A stretch of DNA of 64,000 bases. It comes from Massilia sp. WG5. Lineage in GTDB: Bacteria > Pseudomonadota > Gammaproteobacteria > Burkholderiales > Burkholderiaceae_D. The notes beneath the pieces are model-generated. The model was not told the origin of the DNA. It searched no databases and saw only the letters and a program-made list of their open reading frames with translations. Of the stretch, positions 45,824-53,914 are shown piece after piece. Made by a program: the position numbers and the translations under genes. The stretch is from the NCBI RefSeq assembly GCF_001412595.2, contig NZ_CP012640.2, forward strand, positions 3,472,001-3,536,000. The letters run 5' to 3'. The first letter of the stretch is position 1. Every line of letters begins with the position of its first letter.

Positions 45824-47260
45824 TCAATGCGCCTGCTGGGCCAGCGGCCCGGCGCCGTCGCCCGCGCGTTTCGACAACTGCAGCGGCAGTCCCTGCAGGT
45901 GGCGCAGGGCCTGGGCCAGCTGGAAGTCGGCGTCGCTGCCGAATTCGAGCGGCTTGCGGCGGCGTTCGGCGATCAGGATCCGCATCTGTGCCTCGACATC
46001 GTCCTTGCGCGTCGCTGCCTCACGGCTGCTGCCGTTCGACAGATGGTGCTGCAGGTCGGCTTCGCGCATGCGCAGCGCGTTCAGGCCGTCGCCGTCGGCG
46101 TTCTCGTCGACCGGGAAGTCGGGCAGCACGCCGCGCGCCTGGATCGAGCGTCCGCTCGGCGTGTAGTAGCGCGCCGTGGTCAGCTTCACCGCGGTTTCGC
46201 CCGCCATCGGGCGGATGGTCTGCACCGAGCCCTTGCCGAAGGTCGGGCTGCCGACGATCGCCGCGCGCTTGTAGTCCTGCAGGGCGCCGGCCACGATTTC
46301 CGAGGCCGAGGCCGAGCCGGTGTTCACCAGCACCACCATCGGAATGGTCTTGAACAGTGCCGGCACCTTTTTCAAGGGATCGTCGCCGCGGCTGAGCATG
46401 TAGTGTTCGGGGCGGCCGTAGAAGCGTGCCTTCGATTCCTCGAGCTGGCCATTGGTCGAGACGATTTCGGCGCCGTCGGGGAGGAAGGCGGCGGCGGCGC
46501 CGATCGCGCCCTGCAGCAGCCCGCCCGGATCGTTGCGCAGGTCCAGCACCAGGCCGCGCAGATCCGGCTCCTCGCGCGCCAGCGCCGCCAGCTTGGCGGC
46601 GAGGTCGCTCACGGTGGGCTCCTGGAACTGCGAGATGCGCACCCAGGCGTAGCCCGCGCCGTTCGACCTGACGATCTTGCCCTTCACGCTCTTCTGCATG
46701 ATCTCGTCGCGCACGATCGTGATCTCCAGCGGGCCGGGTGCGCCCTGGCGCAGGATGGTCAGCACGACCCTGGTGTGCGGCTCGCCGCGCATGCGCTTGA
46801 TCGCATCGTCGAGCGTCATCTCCTTGACCGCCGCGCCGTCGATGCGCGCGATCTGGTCGCCCGCCTTGATGCCGGCGCGCGCGGCCGGCGAATCCTCGAT
46901 CGGGGAGACGATTTTCACGTAGCCCTCGTCGCTCGGGCCGATCTCGATCCCGAGGCCGACGAAGCGGCCTTCGGTGCCTTCACGCAGCTCGCGGTAGGCC
47001 TTGCGGTCCAGATAAGCGGAATGCGGATCGAGCGCGGCCACCATGCCGGCCGTGGCCTGGGTCAGCAGCTTGCGGTCTTCGACCGGTTCGACGTAATCCG
47101 ACTTGACCAGGCTGTAGACATCGGCCAGCTGGCGCAGGCTGGCGATCGGCATGCCGTTTTCGACCGGTTTCTGGGCCAGCGCGGAAAACTGGATGGTGAC
47201 CGCGACGCCCAGGATGGCGCCCAAGGTGAGGAGGGCGGAATGTTTGAGTTTCGAGCCCAT
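45824..47260 (-). CDS. S41 family C-terminal processing protease
   Basis: A 478-residue envelope protease. The N-terminal signal or anchor (HSALLTLGAILGVAVTIQFSALA) is followed by a PDZ domain (about 95-180, with VGLGIEIGPSDEGYVKIVSPIEDSPAARAGIKAGDQI). The S41 catalytic domain has LVLDLRNDPGGLL, the serine of VNTGSASASEIVAGAL and the lysine of GSPTFGKGSVQT, a Ser-Lys dyad. Related proteins are CtpA/Prc. They trim or degrade periplasmic proteins, including cell-wall hydrolases. The C-terminal tail is charged and species-variable. Confidence 0.9.
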   Translation of the reverse strand: MGSKLKHSALLTLGAILGVAVTIQFSALAQKPVENGMPIASLRQLADVYSLVKSDYVEPVEDRKLLTQATAGMVAALDPHSAYLDRKAYRELREGTEGRFVGLGIEIGPSDEGYVKIVSPIEDSPAARAGIKAGDQIARIDGAAVKEMTLDDAIKRMRGEPHTRVVLTILRQGAPGPLEITIVRDEIMQKSVKGKIVRSNGAGYAWVRISQFQEPTVSDLAAKLAALAREEPDLRGLVLDLRNDPGGLLQGAIGAAAAFLPDGAEIVSTNGQLEESKARFYGRPEHYMLSRGDDPLKKVPALFKTIPMVVLVNTGSASASEIVAGALQDYKRAAIVGSPTFGKGSVQTIRPMAGETAVKLTTARYYTPSGRSIQARGVLPDFPVDENADGDGLNALRMREADLQHHLSNGSSREAATRKDDVEAQMRILIAERRRKPLEFGSDADFQLAQALRHLQGLPLQLSKRAGDGAGPLAQQAH

Positions 47261-47404
47261 GTGCTGTCGGTCCTTCGCTAACGTTATGCCTGAGCGCCGT
47301 CGAGTATACCCGTCCCGCGCCCGTAGCGGCCGCCCGGGCCCGGTTTGTGTGAATAATCGCGGTGATATAATGGCCCGTTCACGTGCATATGTTGCTTATT
47401 TAAA

Positions 47405-48469
47405 ATGAAGAAAGTTCTCATTCTCGGCGTCAACGGCTTCATCGGCCACCATCTGTCCAAGCGTATCCTCGAGACCACCGACTGGGAAGTCTACGGCATG
47501 GACATGAATTCGGAGCGGATCACCGAGCTGCTCGACCATCCGCGCATGCATTTCTTCGAAGGCGACATCACGATCAACAAGGAATGGGTCGAGTACCACG
47601 TCAAGAAGTGCGACGTGATCCTGCCGCTGGTGGCGATCGCCACGCCGTCGACCTATGTCCAGGCGCCGCTCAAGGTGTTCGAACTCGACTTCGAAGCCAA
47701 CCTGCCGATCGTGCGCTCGGCCGCCAAATATAAAAAGCACCTGGTGTTCCCGTCGACCTCGGAAGTGTACGGCATGTGCCACGACGAGGAATTCGATCCG
47801 GAGAACTCGGAACTGGTCTACGGCCCGATCAACAAGCCGCGCTGGATCTATGCCTGCTCGAAGCAGCTGATGGACCGCGTGATCTGGGGCTACGGCATGG
47901 AAGGCCTGAACTTCACCCTGTTCCGCCCGTTCAACTGGGTCGGCGCCGGCCTGGACTCGATCCACACCCCGAAAGAAGGTTCGTCGCGCGTGCTGACCCA
48001 GTTCCTGGGCCACATCGTGCGCGGTGAGCCGATCCAGCTGGTCGACGGCGGCGCGCAGAAGCGCTCCTTCACCTATGTCGACGACGGCATCGACGCCCTG
48101 GTGCGCATCATCGAGAACAAGGATGGCAAGGCCAGCGGCAAGATCTACAACATCGGCAACCCGTCGAACAATTATTCGATCCGCGAGCTGGCCCACATGA
48201 TGCTGGAGCTGGCCGCCGACTACCCGGAATACCGCGAGACCGCCAAGCAGGTGGCACTGGTCGAGACCAGCTCGGGCGCCTACTACGGCGCCGGCTACCA
48301 GGACGTGCAGAACCGCGTGCCGAAGATCGAGAACACGGTCTCGGAACTGGGCTGGACGCCGCAGGTCAATATGCGCGATGCGCTGGCCAAGATCTTCGAT
48401 TCGTACAAGGACAAGCTGGTCGACGCGAAGGACCTGATTCCGGAGCGCAGGCAGCAGCAGCGCGGCTGA
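47405..48469 (+). CDS. ArnA-type UDP-glucuronate decarboxylase, stand-alone
   Basis: A 354-residue NAD-dependent short-chain dehydrogenase that closely follows the C-terminal domain of ArnA. It has [35 protein letters not shown]-like text, [11 protein letters not shown] with the catalytic Ser/Glu, [35 protein letters not shown] and [10 protein letters not shown] with the key arginine. It should oxidatively decarboxylate UDP-glucuronate to UDP-4-keto-pentose or UDP-xylose. The formyltransferase domain of ArnA is absent and no other arn gene lies nearby. It therefore may feed UDP-xylose or Ara4N synthesis located elsewhere. Confidence 0.9.
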   Translation: [354 protein letters not shown]

Positions 48470-48496
48470 TCCGTTCCCGCTTTTCGCTTTTGCCAG

Positions 48497-48534
48497 AACC
48501 GCCATGCCGCGCAAGCGCATGGCGGTTTTTCTTT
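48497..48534 (+). terminator. intrinsic terminator after the decarboxylase gene
   Basis: AACCGCCATG (48497-48506), an 11-base loop, CATGGCGGTT (48518-48527), then TTTCTTT. Confidence 0.9.
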
Positions 48535-48551
48535 ACGACTTCGCGAGACTT

Positions 48552-48632
48552 GTAAATCCATGTAAGCCGTACGCAAGCGCCCGGTAAGTAATTGTAAGAG
48601 TGCGCGCGAGCAAGGGAGGCCGCGCCTATAGT
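48552..48632 (+). promoter_or_regulatory. two CpxR-like boxes and -10 element
   Basis: GTAAATCCATGTAAG (48552-48566) and GTAAGTAATTGTAAG (48584-48598) both fit the CpxR consensus GTAAA-N5-GTAAA with one or two changes. They are 32 bases apart, about three helical turns. TATAGT (48627-48632) follows at the right distance for a -10 box with a weak -35. The next gene encodes a CpxP/Spy-like protein, a classical Cpx target. Confidence 0.6.
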
Positions 48633-48676
48633 TGTTATCAGTTTTTCTCTCTCTCCCACTTCTTGAAGTGGTCTTT

Positions 48677-48704
48677 GCCCACGGTTCCCTCCGTGGGCTT
48701 TTTT
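48677..48704 (+). terminator. intrinsic terminator in the leader of the CpxP-like gene
   Basis: GCCCACGG (48677-48684), loop TTCCCT, CCGTGGGC (48691-48698), TTTTTT (48699-48704). A small hairpin, CCACTTC-TT-GAAGTGG, lies just before it (from 48657). It ends 20 bases before the start codon, so it either attenuates the gene or ends a short leader RNA of about 65 bases. Confidence 0.82.
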
Positions 48705-48724
48705 ATGCCCAGGAGCCTCAGCGA

Positions 48725-49300
48725 ATGTCAATGCGCATGATCCACCGGATGCCCGCGCGCCTCGTCCGCGCCTGCCTGCTTGCCTTCAGCTTTGCGACCG
48801 CGGTACCGGTCCTGGCCGTGCCGCTGATGGACATGCGCGCCGAAGACCTGGTGCCGATGGCGTCCGAATTCAAGAAATCCTTGAACCTGAACGCCAACCA
48901 GCAGACCCTGTGGCAGCAGGTCGAGAGCCGTTCGCGCGCCCTGCTGCGCGAGCGCCAGCACCGCCGTGAAGCGCTGCAGGAACAGGCCAGGACCCTGCTG
49001 GCCAGGCCGGACGTCGAACTGCGCGAGCTGAACACCCTGGTGGAAGCGGAAAGCGCCGCCACCACCCAGGAAGACAAGCAATTGCGCACACTGTGGCTGG
49101 GCCTGAACGATGCCCTCGACGACGCCCAGCGGCGCCAGGTCGCGACCCTGTTGAACGAACAGCTGATGCGCGTGGTGCCGGAAGGACGGCAGGGCGGCGA
49201 GCGCGGTGGGGAACGGGGCGGAGAACGCGCCGGCCACGGGATGGGCGGTCATGGACGCGGCGGGATGTCGCCATCCGCCGATACGTCCTTGCGCTTTTGA
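48725..49300 (+). CDS. CpxP/Spy-like periplasmic stress protein
   Basis: A 191-residue exported protein. A signal peptide (VRACLLAFSFATAVPVLA) is followed by a mostly helical, charged body. FKKSLNLNANQQTLWQQVESRSRALLRERQHRREALQEQARTLL resembles the LTxxQ helical repeats of Spy and CpxP, and a matching second segment is ALDDAQRRQVATLLNEQL. It ends in a Gly/Arg/His-rich tail (GGERGGERGGERAG and later histidines) that could bind metal. The start follows AGGAG. CpxR-like boxes and a leader terminator lie upstream. A periplasmic chaperone or Cpx feedback role is inferred. Confidence 0.75.
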   Translation: MSMRMIHRMPARLVRACLLAFSFATAVPVLAVPLMDMRAEDLVPMASEFKKSLNLNANQQTLWQQVESRSRALLRERQHRREALQEQARTLLARPDVELRELNTLVEAESAATTQEDKQLRTLWLGLNDALDDAQRRQVATLLNEQLMRVVPEGRQGGERGGERGGERAGHGMGGHGRGGMSPSADTSLRF

Positions 49301-49430
49301 CGAATTTGCTTCCTTGACATGTATCGTAAAGTAACAACGGCCACCTGATCGGGCTTTTGGCCATGCTTAACGGCTAGAATTTGGATTAAACGGACGGCAA
49401 CAGTCCGGGAAACCGATAATAACGATAAGC

Positions 49431-51692
49431 ATGAGCAAACTGATCCCGATGGCCTGCCTGGCCTTGCTGGGCACGGCGGGACACGCCTGGGCCTTCGCCC
49501 AGAGCAGTGACCAGGCGACCTCCGTCGACCCCGCTTCCATCCCCGCCACCCCTGCCGGGACCAAGACCCCGGCAACGCCCACAGCCCAGCAGGGCGTGAC
49601 GCAGGTACGCGTCAGCGGCGCGCGCGCCGACGACACCGAAGCGCGCCGCCTCTCGACCGCCGCCAAAATGGTGTTCGGCCGCGAAGAACTCGACCGCAAC
49701 GGCGATACCAGCGTCAGCGAAGTCCTGAAACGCCTGCCCGGCGTCACCATCGGCGGCGCGCCGGGACGCGGCGGCGGCGGTGTGCGCATGCGCGGCATGG
49801 GCAATGGCTATACCCAGATGCTGGTCAACGGCGAGCGCCCGCCGCCGGGGTTCTCGCTGGAGTCGCTGTCGCCCGACCAGGTCGAGCGCATCGAGGTGAT
49901 GCGCGGCCCGGTGGCCGAGCACAGCACCCAGGCCATCGCCGGCACCATCAACATCATCCTGCGCGAAGGCTACCAGCAGAAGGATATCCAGCTGCGCCTG
50001 GCCGACAACATCGAGCAGGGCCGGCACGGCGCGCACCTCGGGCTGGCGATGCCCGGCAAGCTGGGCAGCCTGAGCTGGATGCTGACCGGCGCGCTGATGC
50101 AGAACCGCCCGCACAACGAGGGCGACACGCTCAACCTCAGCACCCGCAAGGACGGCACGGTGGAGCGACGCCAGGAAATCCACGACGAAGGCGGCGGCGT
50201 GTTCGACGGCCTCTTCCTGTCGCCGCGCTTCTCGTACAAGTTCGCGAACAGCGATACGCTGACTTTCCAGCCCTTCGTCGTCGCCAACCGCAGCCGCAAC
50301 GGCGCCGACAGCTGGCTGGACCAGCCGATCGGCACGGTCGCGCCCGAGTACGCGCACCAGCGTGCCGACTCGCGCTCGCATTCGGCCTTCGTGCGCGGCT
50401 TCGGCAACTGGCTGCACCGTGGCGAGGCCGGCGCGCGCCTGGAGGTGAAGTTCGGCTTCACCGGCGGCCGGAACGACAGCACCAGCGTCCGCAACACCTT
50501 CGATGGCGGCGCCGCCGCGCTGCGCCGCTATCTCGACAGCGACGCCAGCCGCGACAGCGGCGTCAACCTAGGGGGCAAGTACAGCCGCCCGCTCGGCCAG
50601 GGCCATCTGTTCGCGGCCGGCTGGGATCTCGAATCGAGCAGGCGCCGCCAGGAGCACGTGGCGGCCGGCGATTCGGCCGCCCTGTTCGACGACGGCGGCG
50701 CTTCGCTGGCGGCGCAGTCGCGCCGCGTGGCCCTGTTCGTGCAGGACGAGTGGGACGTCACGCCGCAGTTCTCGACCTATCTCGGGATGCGCTGGGAGGG
50801 CATTCGCGTTACCAGCGAAGGTGGAGAGAACGGCGCGGGTACCGGCGTGGAAAACACCTCGAAGGTGTGGAGCCCGGTGCTGCACGGTGTCTGGCGCATC
50901 CCCGGCCATGAGAAGGACCAGGTGCGCGGCAGCGTCACCCGCAGCTACAAGGCGCCGGCGCTGACCGACCTGATCGCGGTGCCCACCATCTCGACCTACA
51001 ACGACGCCACCCGTCCGGACCGCAGCGGCAACCCGAACCTGAAGCCGGAACTGGCCACCGGCCTGGATCTCGCCTACGAACACTACCTCGGCAAGAGCGG
51101 CCTGCTGTCGGCCAGCGGCTTCGTGCGCAACATCGACGACCTGATGCGCCGCCAGACGGTGCTGAGCGCCACCGCCGGCGGGCCGCGCTGGGTCTCCACG
51201 CCGATCAACGTCGGCAAGGCGCGAACCAGCGGCGTCGAACTGGAAGCCAAGTTCCCGCTGAGCGAGCTGTGGCCGGCCGCGCCGCTGATCGACGTGCGCT
51301 CGAACTACAGCCGCTTCTGGTCGCGCGTGGACGGCATCCCGGGCCCGAACAACCGCCTCGACCAGCAGCCCAGGCAGACCGCCAACCTCGGCCTGGACTA
51401 CCGCGCGAAGGGCTTGCCGCTGACCCTGGGCGGCGGCCTGAACTGGACCCCGGAGACGCTGGTCCAGACCACGGTCAACGAGACCGCTACCACCGGCACC
51501 AAGCGCCAGTTCGATGTGTACGGCCTGTGGAAGCTGAATCCGATGGCGCAGCTGCGCGTGTCGGCCAACAATCTCGACCCGCGCGTGTATGAAACCGCGC
51601 GCAGCCTCGACACCGGTCCGCTGGTGCAGAGCGCGGCGACGCGGGCCCGTACGTACACGACGCTGGGCCTGCGCTATGAAATGAAACTGTAG
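49431..51692 (+). CDS. TonB-dependent outer-membrane receptor
   Basis: A 753-residue receptor. A signal peptide (IPMACLALLGTAGHAWAFA) precedes a Pro/Thr-rich stretch, the plug domain near 70-190 (DTSVSEVLKRLPGVTIGGAPGRGGGGVRMRGMGNGYTQMLVNGERPPPGFSLESLSPDQVERIEVMRGPVAEHSTQAIAGTINIIL) and a 22-strand-type barrel ending in LGLRYEMKL. The ligand is unknown. No TonB or regulator gene is adjacent. The ribosome-binding site is weak. Two metallopeptidase genes follow. Confidence 0.92.
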   Translation: MSKLIPMACLALLGTAGHAWAFAQSSDQATSVDPASIPATPAGTKTPATPTAQQGVTQVRVSGARADDTEARRLSTAAKMVFGREELDRNGDTSVSEVLKRLPGVTIGGAPGRGGGGVRMRGMGNGYTQMLVNGERPPPGFSLESLSPDQVERIEVMRGPVAEHSTQAIAGTINIILREGYQQKDIQLRLADNIEQGRHGAHLGLAMPGKLGSLSWMLTGALMQNRPHNEGDTLNLSTRKDGTVERRQEIHDEGGGVFDGLFLSPRFSYKFANSDTLTFQPFVVANRSRNGADSWLDQPIGTVAPEYAHQRADSRSHSAFVRGFGNWLHRGEAGARLEVKFGFTGGRNDSTSVRNTFDGGAAALRRYLDSDASRDSGVNLGGKYSRPLGQGHLFAAGWDLESSRRRQEHVAAGDSAALFDDGGASLAAQSRRVALFVQDEWDVTPQFSTYLGMRWEGIRVTSEGGENGAGTGVENTSKVWSPVLHGVWRIPGHEKDQVRGSVTRSYKAPALTDLIAVPTISTYNDATRPDRSGNPNLKPELATGLDLAYEHYLGKSGLLSASGFVRNIDDLMRRQTVLSATAGGPRWVSTPINVGKARTSGVELEAKFPLSELWPAAPLIDVRSNYSRFWSRVDGIPGPNNRLDQQPRQTANLGLDYRAKGLPLTLGGGLNWTPETLVQTTVNETATTGTKRQFDVYGLWKLNPMAQLRVSANNLDPRVYETARSLDTGPLVQSAATRARTYTTLGLRYEMKL

Positions 51693-51789
51693 TAAATGCA
51701 AGACAGCAGCCCGGTTTCGGCAAGCCGGGCTGTGATACATTTGCCGATGGCCATAAGCCGTTCTTTTCCCTGCAACTAAGGACTTTCTT

Positions 51790-53838
51790 GTGAAACGATA
51801 CCTTCTGAGCACCCTGACCTTGTCGATGCTGGCCGCCTTCGCCGGCGCCGCGGACAATGTCCACTCCGCTGCCGCCGGCACGACCTCCGGCATCGAGACG
51901 CAGTACATCGACCAGGGCGTGCGCGTCCAGGACGATTTCTTCGGTCACCTGAACGGCAAATGGCTGCAGTCGACCGAGATCCCGTCGGACCGTACGAGCT
52001 GGGGCACCTTCATGAAACTGCGCGACGACACCCAGGGCCAGATCCGCGGCATCGTCGAAGCGGACCAGAAGAAGCCGGGCAAGAAGGCCGGCAGCGACGA
52101 GCAGAAGATCGGCGACCTGTACACCAGCTTCATGGATGAGAACAAGCTCGACACCCTCGGCTACAAGCCGCTGGCGGGCGAACTGCAGCGCATCCGCGCG
52201 CTGAAGGACAAGCACGGTGTGCCGGCCCTGGTCGCGCACCTGTCGCAGATCGGCGTCGCGACGCCGTACGGCATCGGCGTGGCCCAGGATGCGAAGGAGT
52301 CGACCAGGTATGCGACCTACATCCGCCAGGGCGGCCTGGGTCTGCCGGACCGCGACTACTATCTGAAGATGGACGACAAGCGCATGGCCGGCATCAAGGC
52401 CAAGTACGAGCAGCACGTCGCCAATATCCTGACCCTGGCCGGCGACAAGGATGCCGCCGCCAAGGCCAAGGCCATCGTCGCCTTCGAGACCGAACTGGCG
52501 AAGGCGCAATGGACCCGCGTCGAGCTGCGCGACCCGAACAAGAGCTACAACAAGATGAGCGTGGACGAGCTGTCCAAGCTGGCGCCGGACTATGACTGGA
52601 AGGCCGCGCTGGGCGCCGCCGGCATCGGCAACAAGGCGAGCTACGTGATCGTCGGCCAGCCGAGCTACATCACCGGCTTCAACGAAGTGCTGGGCAAGAC
52701 CGACCTCGACACCCTGAAGGCCTACTTCCAGTGGCAGGTGCTGCGCGAATACGCACCCTACCTGTCGAAGGCCTTCGTCGACGAGCGCTTCGACTTCTAC
52801 GGCCGCACCCTGTCGGGCGTGAAGGAACAGGAACCGCGCTGGAAGCGTGGCGTCGCCACCGTCGAAGGCGCGCTGGGCGAAGCCCTGGGTCGCGAATACG
52901 TCGCCGCCTACTTCCCGCCGGAGCGCAAGGCCCGCATGGAAGAGCTGGTGAAGAACGTGCTGGCCGCCTACCGCGAATCGATCGACAAGCTCGACTGGAT
53001 GGGCCCGGAGACCAGGAAGGAAGCCCAGGCCAAGCTGGCCAAGTTCAACCCGAAGATCGGCTACCCGAACAAGTGGCGCGACTACTCGAAGCTGGCGATC
53101 AAGAAGGATGACCTGGTCGGCAACGTGATGCGCACCGCGACCTTCGCCTACAACCGCAACATCAACAAGCTGGGCAAGCCGATCGACCGCGAAGAATGGG
53201 GCATGACGCCGCAGACCATCAACGCGTACTACAACTCGCGCCTGAACGAGATCGTGTTCCCGGCCGCGATCCTGCAGCCGCCGTTCTTCAACGCCGCCGC
53301 CGACGACGCCGTGAACTACGGCGCGATCGGCGCCGTGATCGGCCACGAAATCGGCCACGGCTTCGACGACAAGGGCAGCCAGTCGGATGGCGACGGCAAC
53401 CTGCGCAACTGGTGGACCAAGGAAGACGAGGCCCGCTTCAAGGCCAAGACCGACATGCTGGTCAAGCAGTACGACGCCTTCGAGCCGGTGCCGGGCTATC
53501 ACGTGAACGGCGCCCTGACCCTGGGCGAGAACATCGGCGACAACTCGGGCCTTGCCATCGCCTACAAGGCCTACAAGATCTCGCTGCACGGCCAGCAGGC
53601 CCCGGTCATCGACGGCCTCACCGGCGACCAGCGCTTCTTCATGGGCTTCGGCCAGGTGTGGCGCTCGAAGATGCGCGACGAAGCGCAGATCAATCAGGTG
53701 AAGACCGACCCGCACTCGCCGGGCCAGTTCCGCGCCAACGGCACCCTGCGCAACCAGGCCGCATTCTATGAAGCCTTCGGCGTCAAGGAAGGCGACAAGA
53801 TGTACCTGAAGCCGGAAGACCGCGTCACGATCTGGTAA
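51790..53838 (+). CDS. M13 family metallopeptidase (first of two)
   Basis: A 682-residue zinc endopeptidase related to neprilysin/PepO. A short signal peptide (LSTLTLSMLAAFAGAA) is followed by the N-terminal helical domain (VRVQDDFFGHLNGKWLQSTEIPSDRTSWG). The catalytic domain has VIGHEIGHGFDDKGSQ (H519, E520, H523), E580 in LGENIGDNSGL, and NAYYNSRLNEIVFPAAILQPPFF for substrate binding. It ends KPEDRVTIW, the family's closing tryptophan. Predicted periplasmic or secreted. It is a near-duplicate of the next gene. Confidence 0.94.
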   Translation: MKRYLLSTLTLSMLAAFAGAADNVHSAAAGTTSGIETQYIDQGVRVQDDFFGHLNGKWLQSTEIPSDRTSWGTFMKLRDDTQGQIRGIVEADQKKPGKKAGSDEQKIGDLYTSFMDENKLDTLGYKPLAGELQRIRALKDKHGVPALVAHLSQIGVATPYGIGVAQDAKESTRYATYIRQGGLGLPDRDYYLKMDDKRMAGIKAKYEQHVANILTLAGDKDAAAKAKAIVAFETELAKAQWTRVELRDPNKSYNKMSVDELSKLAPDYDWKAALGAAGIGNKASYVIVGQPSYITGFNEVLGKTDLDTLKAYFQWQVLREYAPYLSKAFVDERFDFYGRTLSGVKEQEPRWKRGVATVEGALGEALGREYVAAYFPPERKARMEELVKNVLAAYRESIDKLDWMGPETRKEAQAKLAKFNPKIGYPNKWRDYSKLAIKKDDLVGNVMRTATFAYNRNINKLGKPIDREEWGMTPQTINAYYNSRLNEIVFPAAILQPPFFNAAADDAVNYGAIGAVIGHEIGHGFDDKGSQSDGDGNLRNWWTKEDEARFKAKTDMLVKQYDAFEPVPGYHVNGALTLGENIGDNSGLAIAYKAYKISLHGQQAPVIDGLTGDQRFFMGFGQVWRSKMRDEAQINQVKTDPHSPGQFRANGTLRNQAAFYEAFGVKEGDKMYLKPEDRVTIW

Positions 53839-53914
53839 TACCAAGCACCAGAACAGGGACGGTGGCTACCCCGCCGTCCCCATCCACCCAAAACAACCCG
53901 AGGGAGATGCAAGA

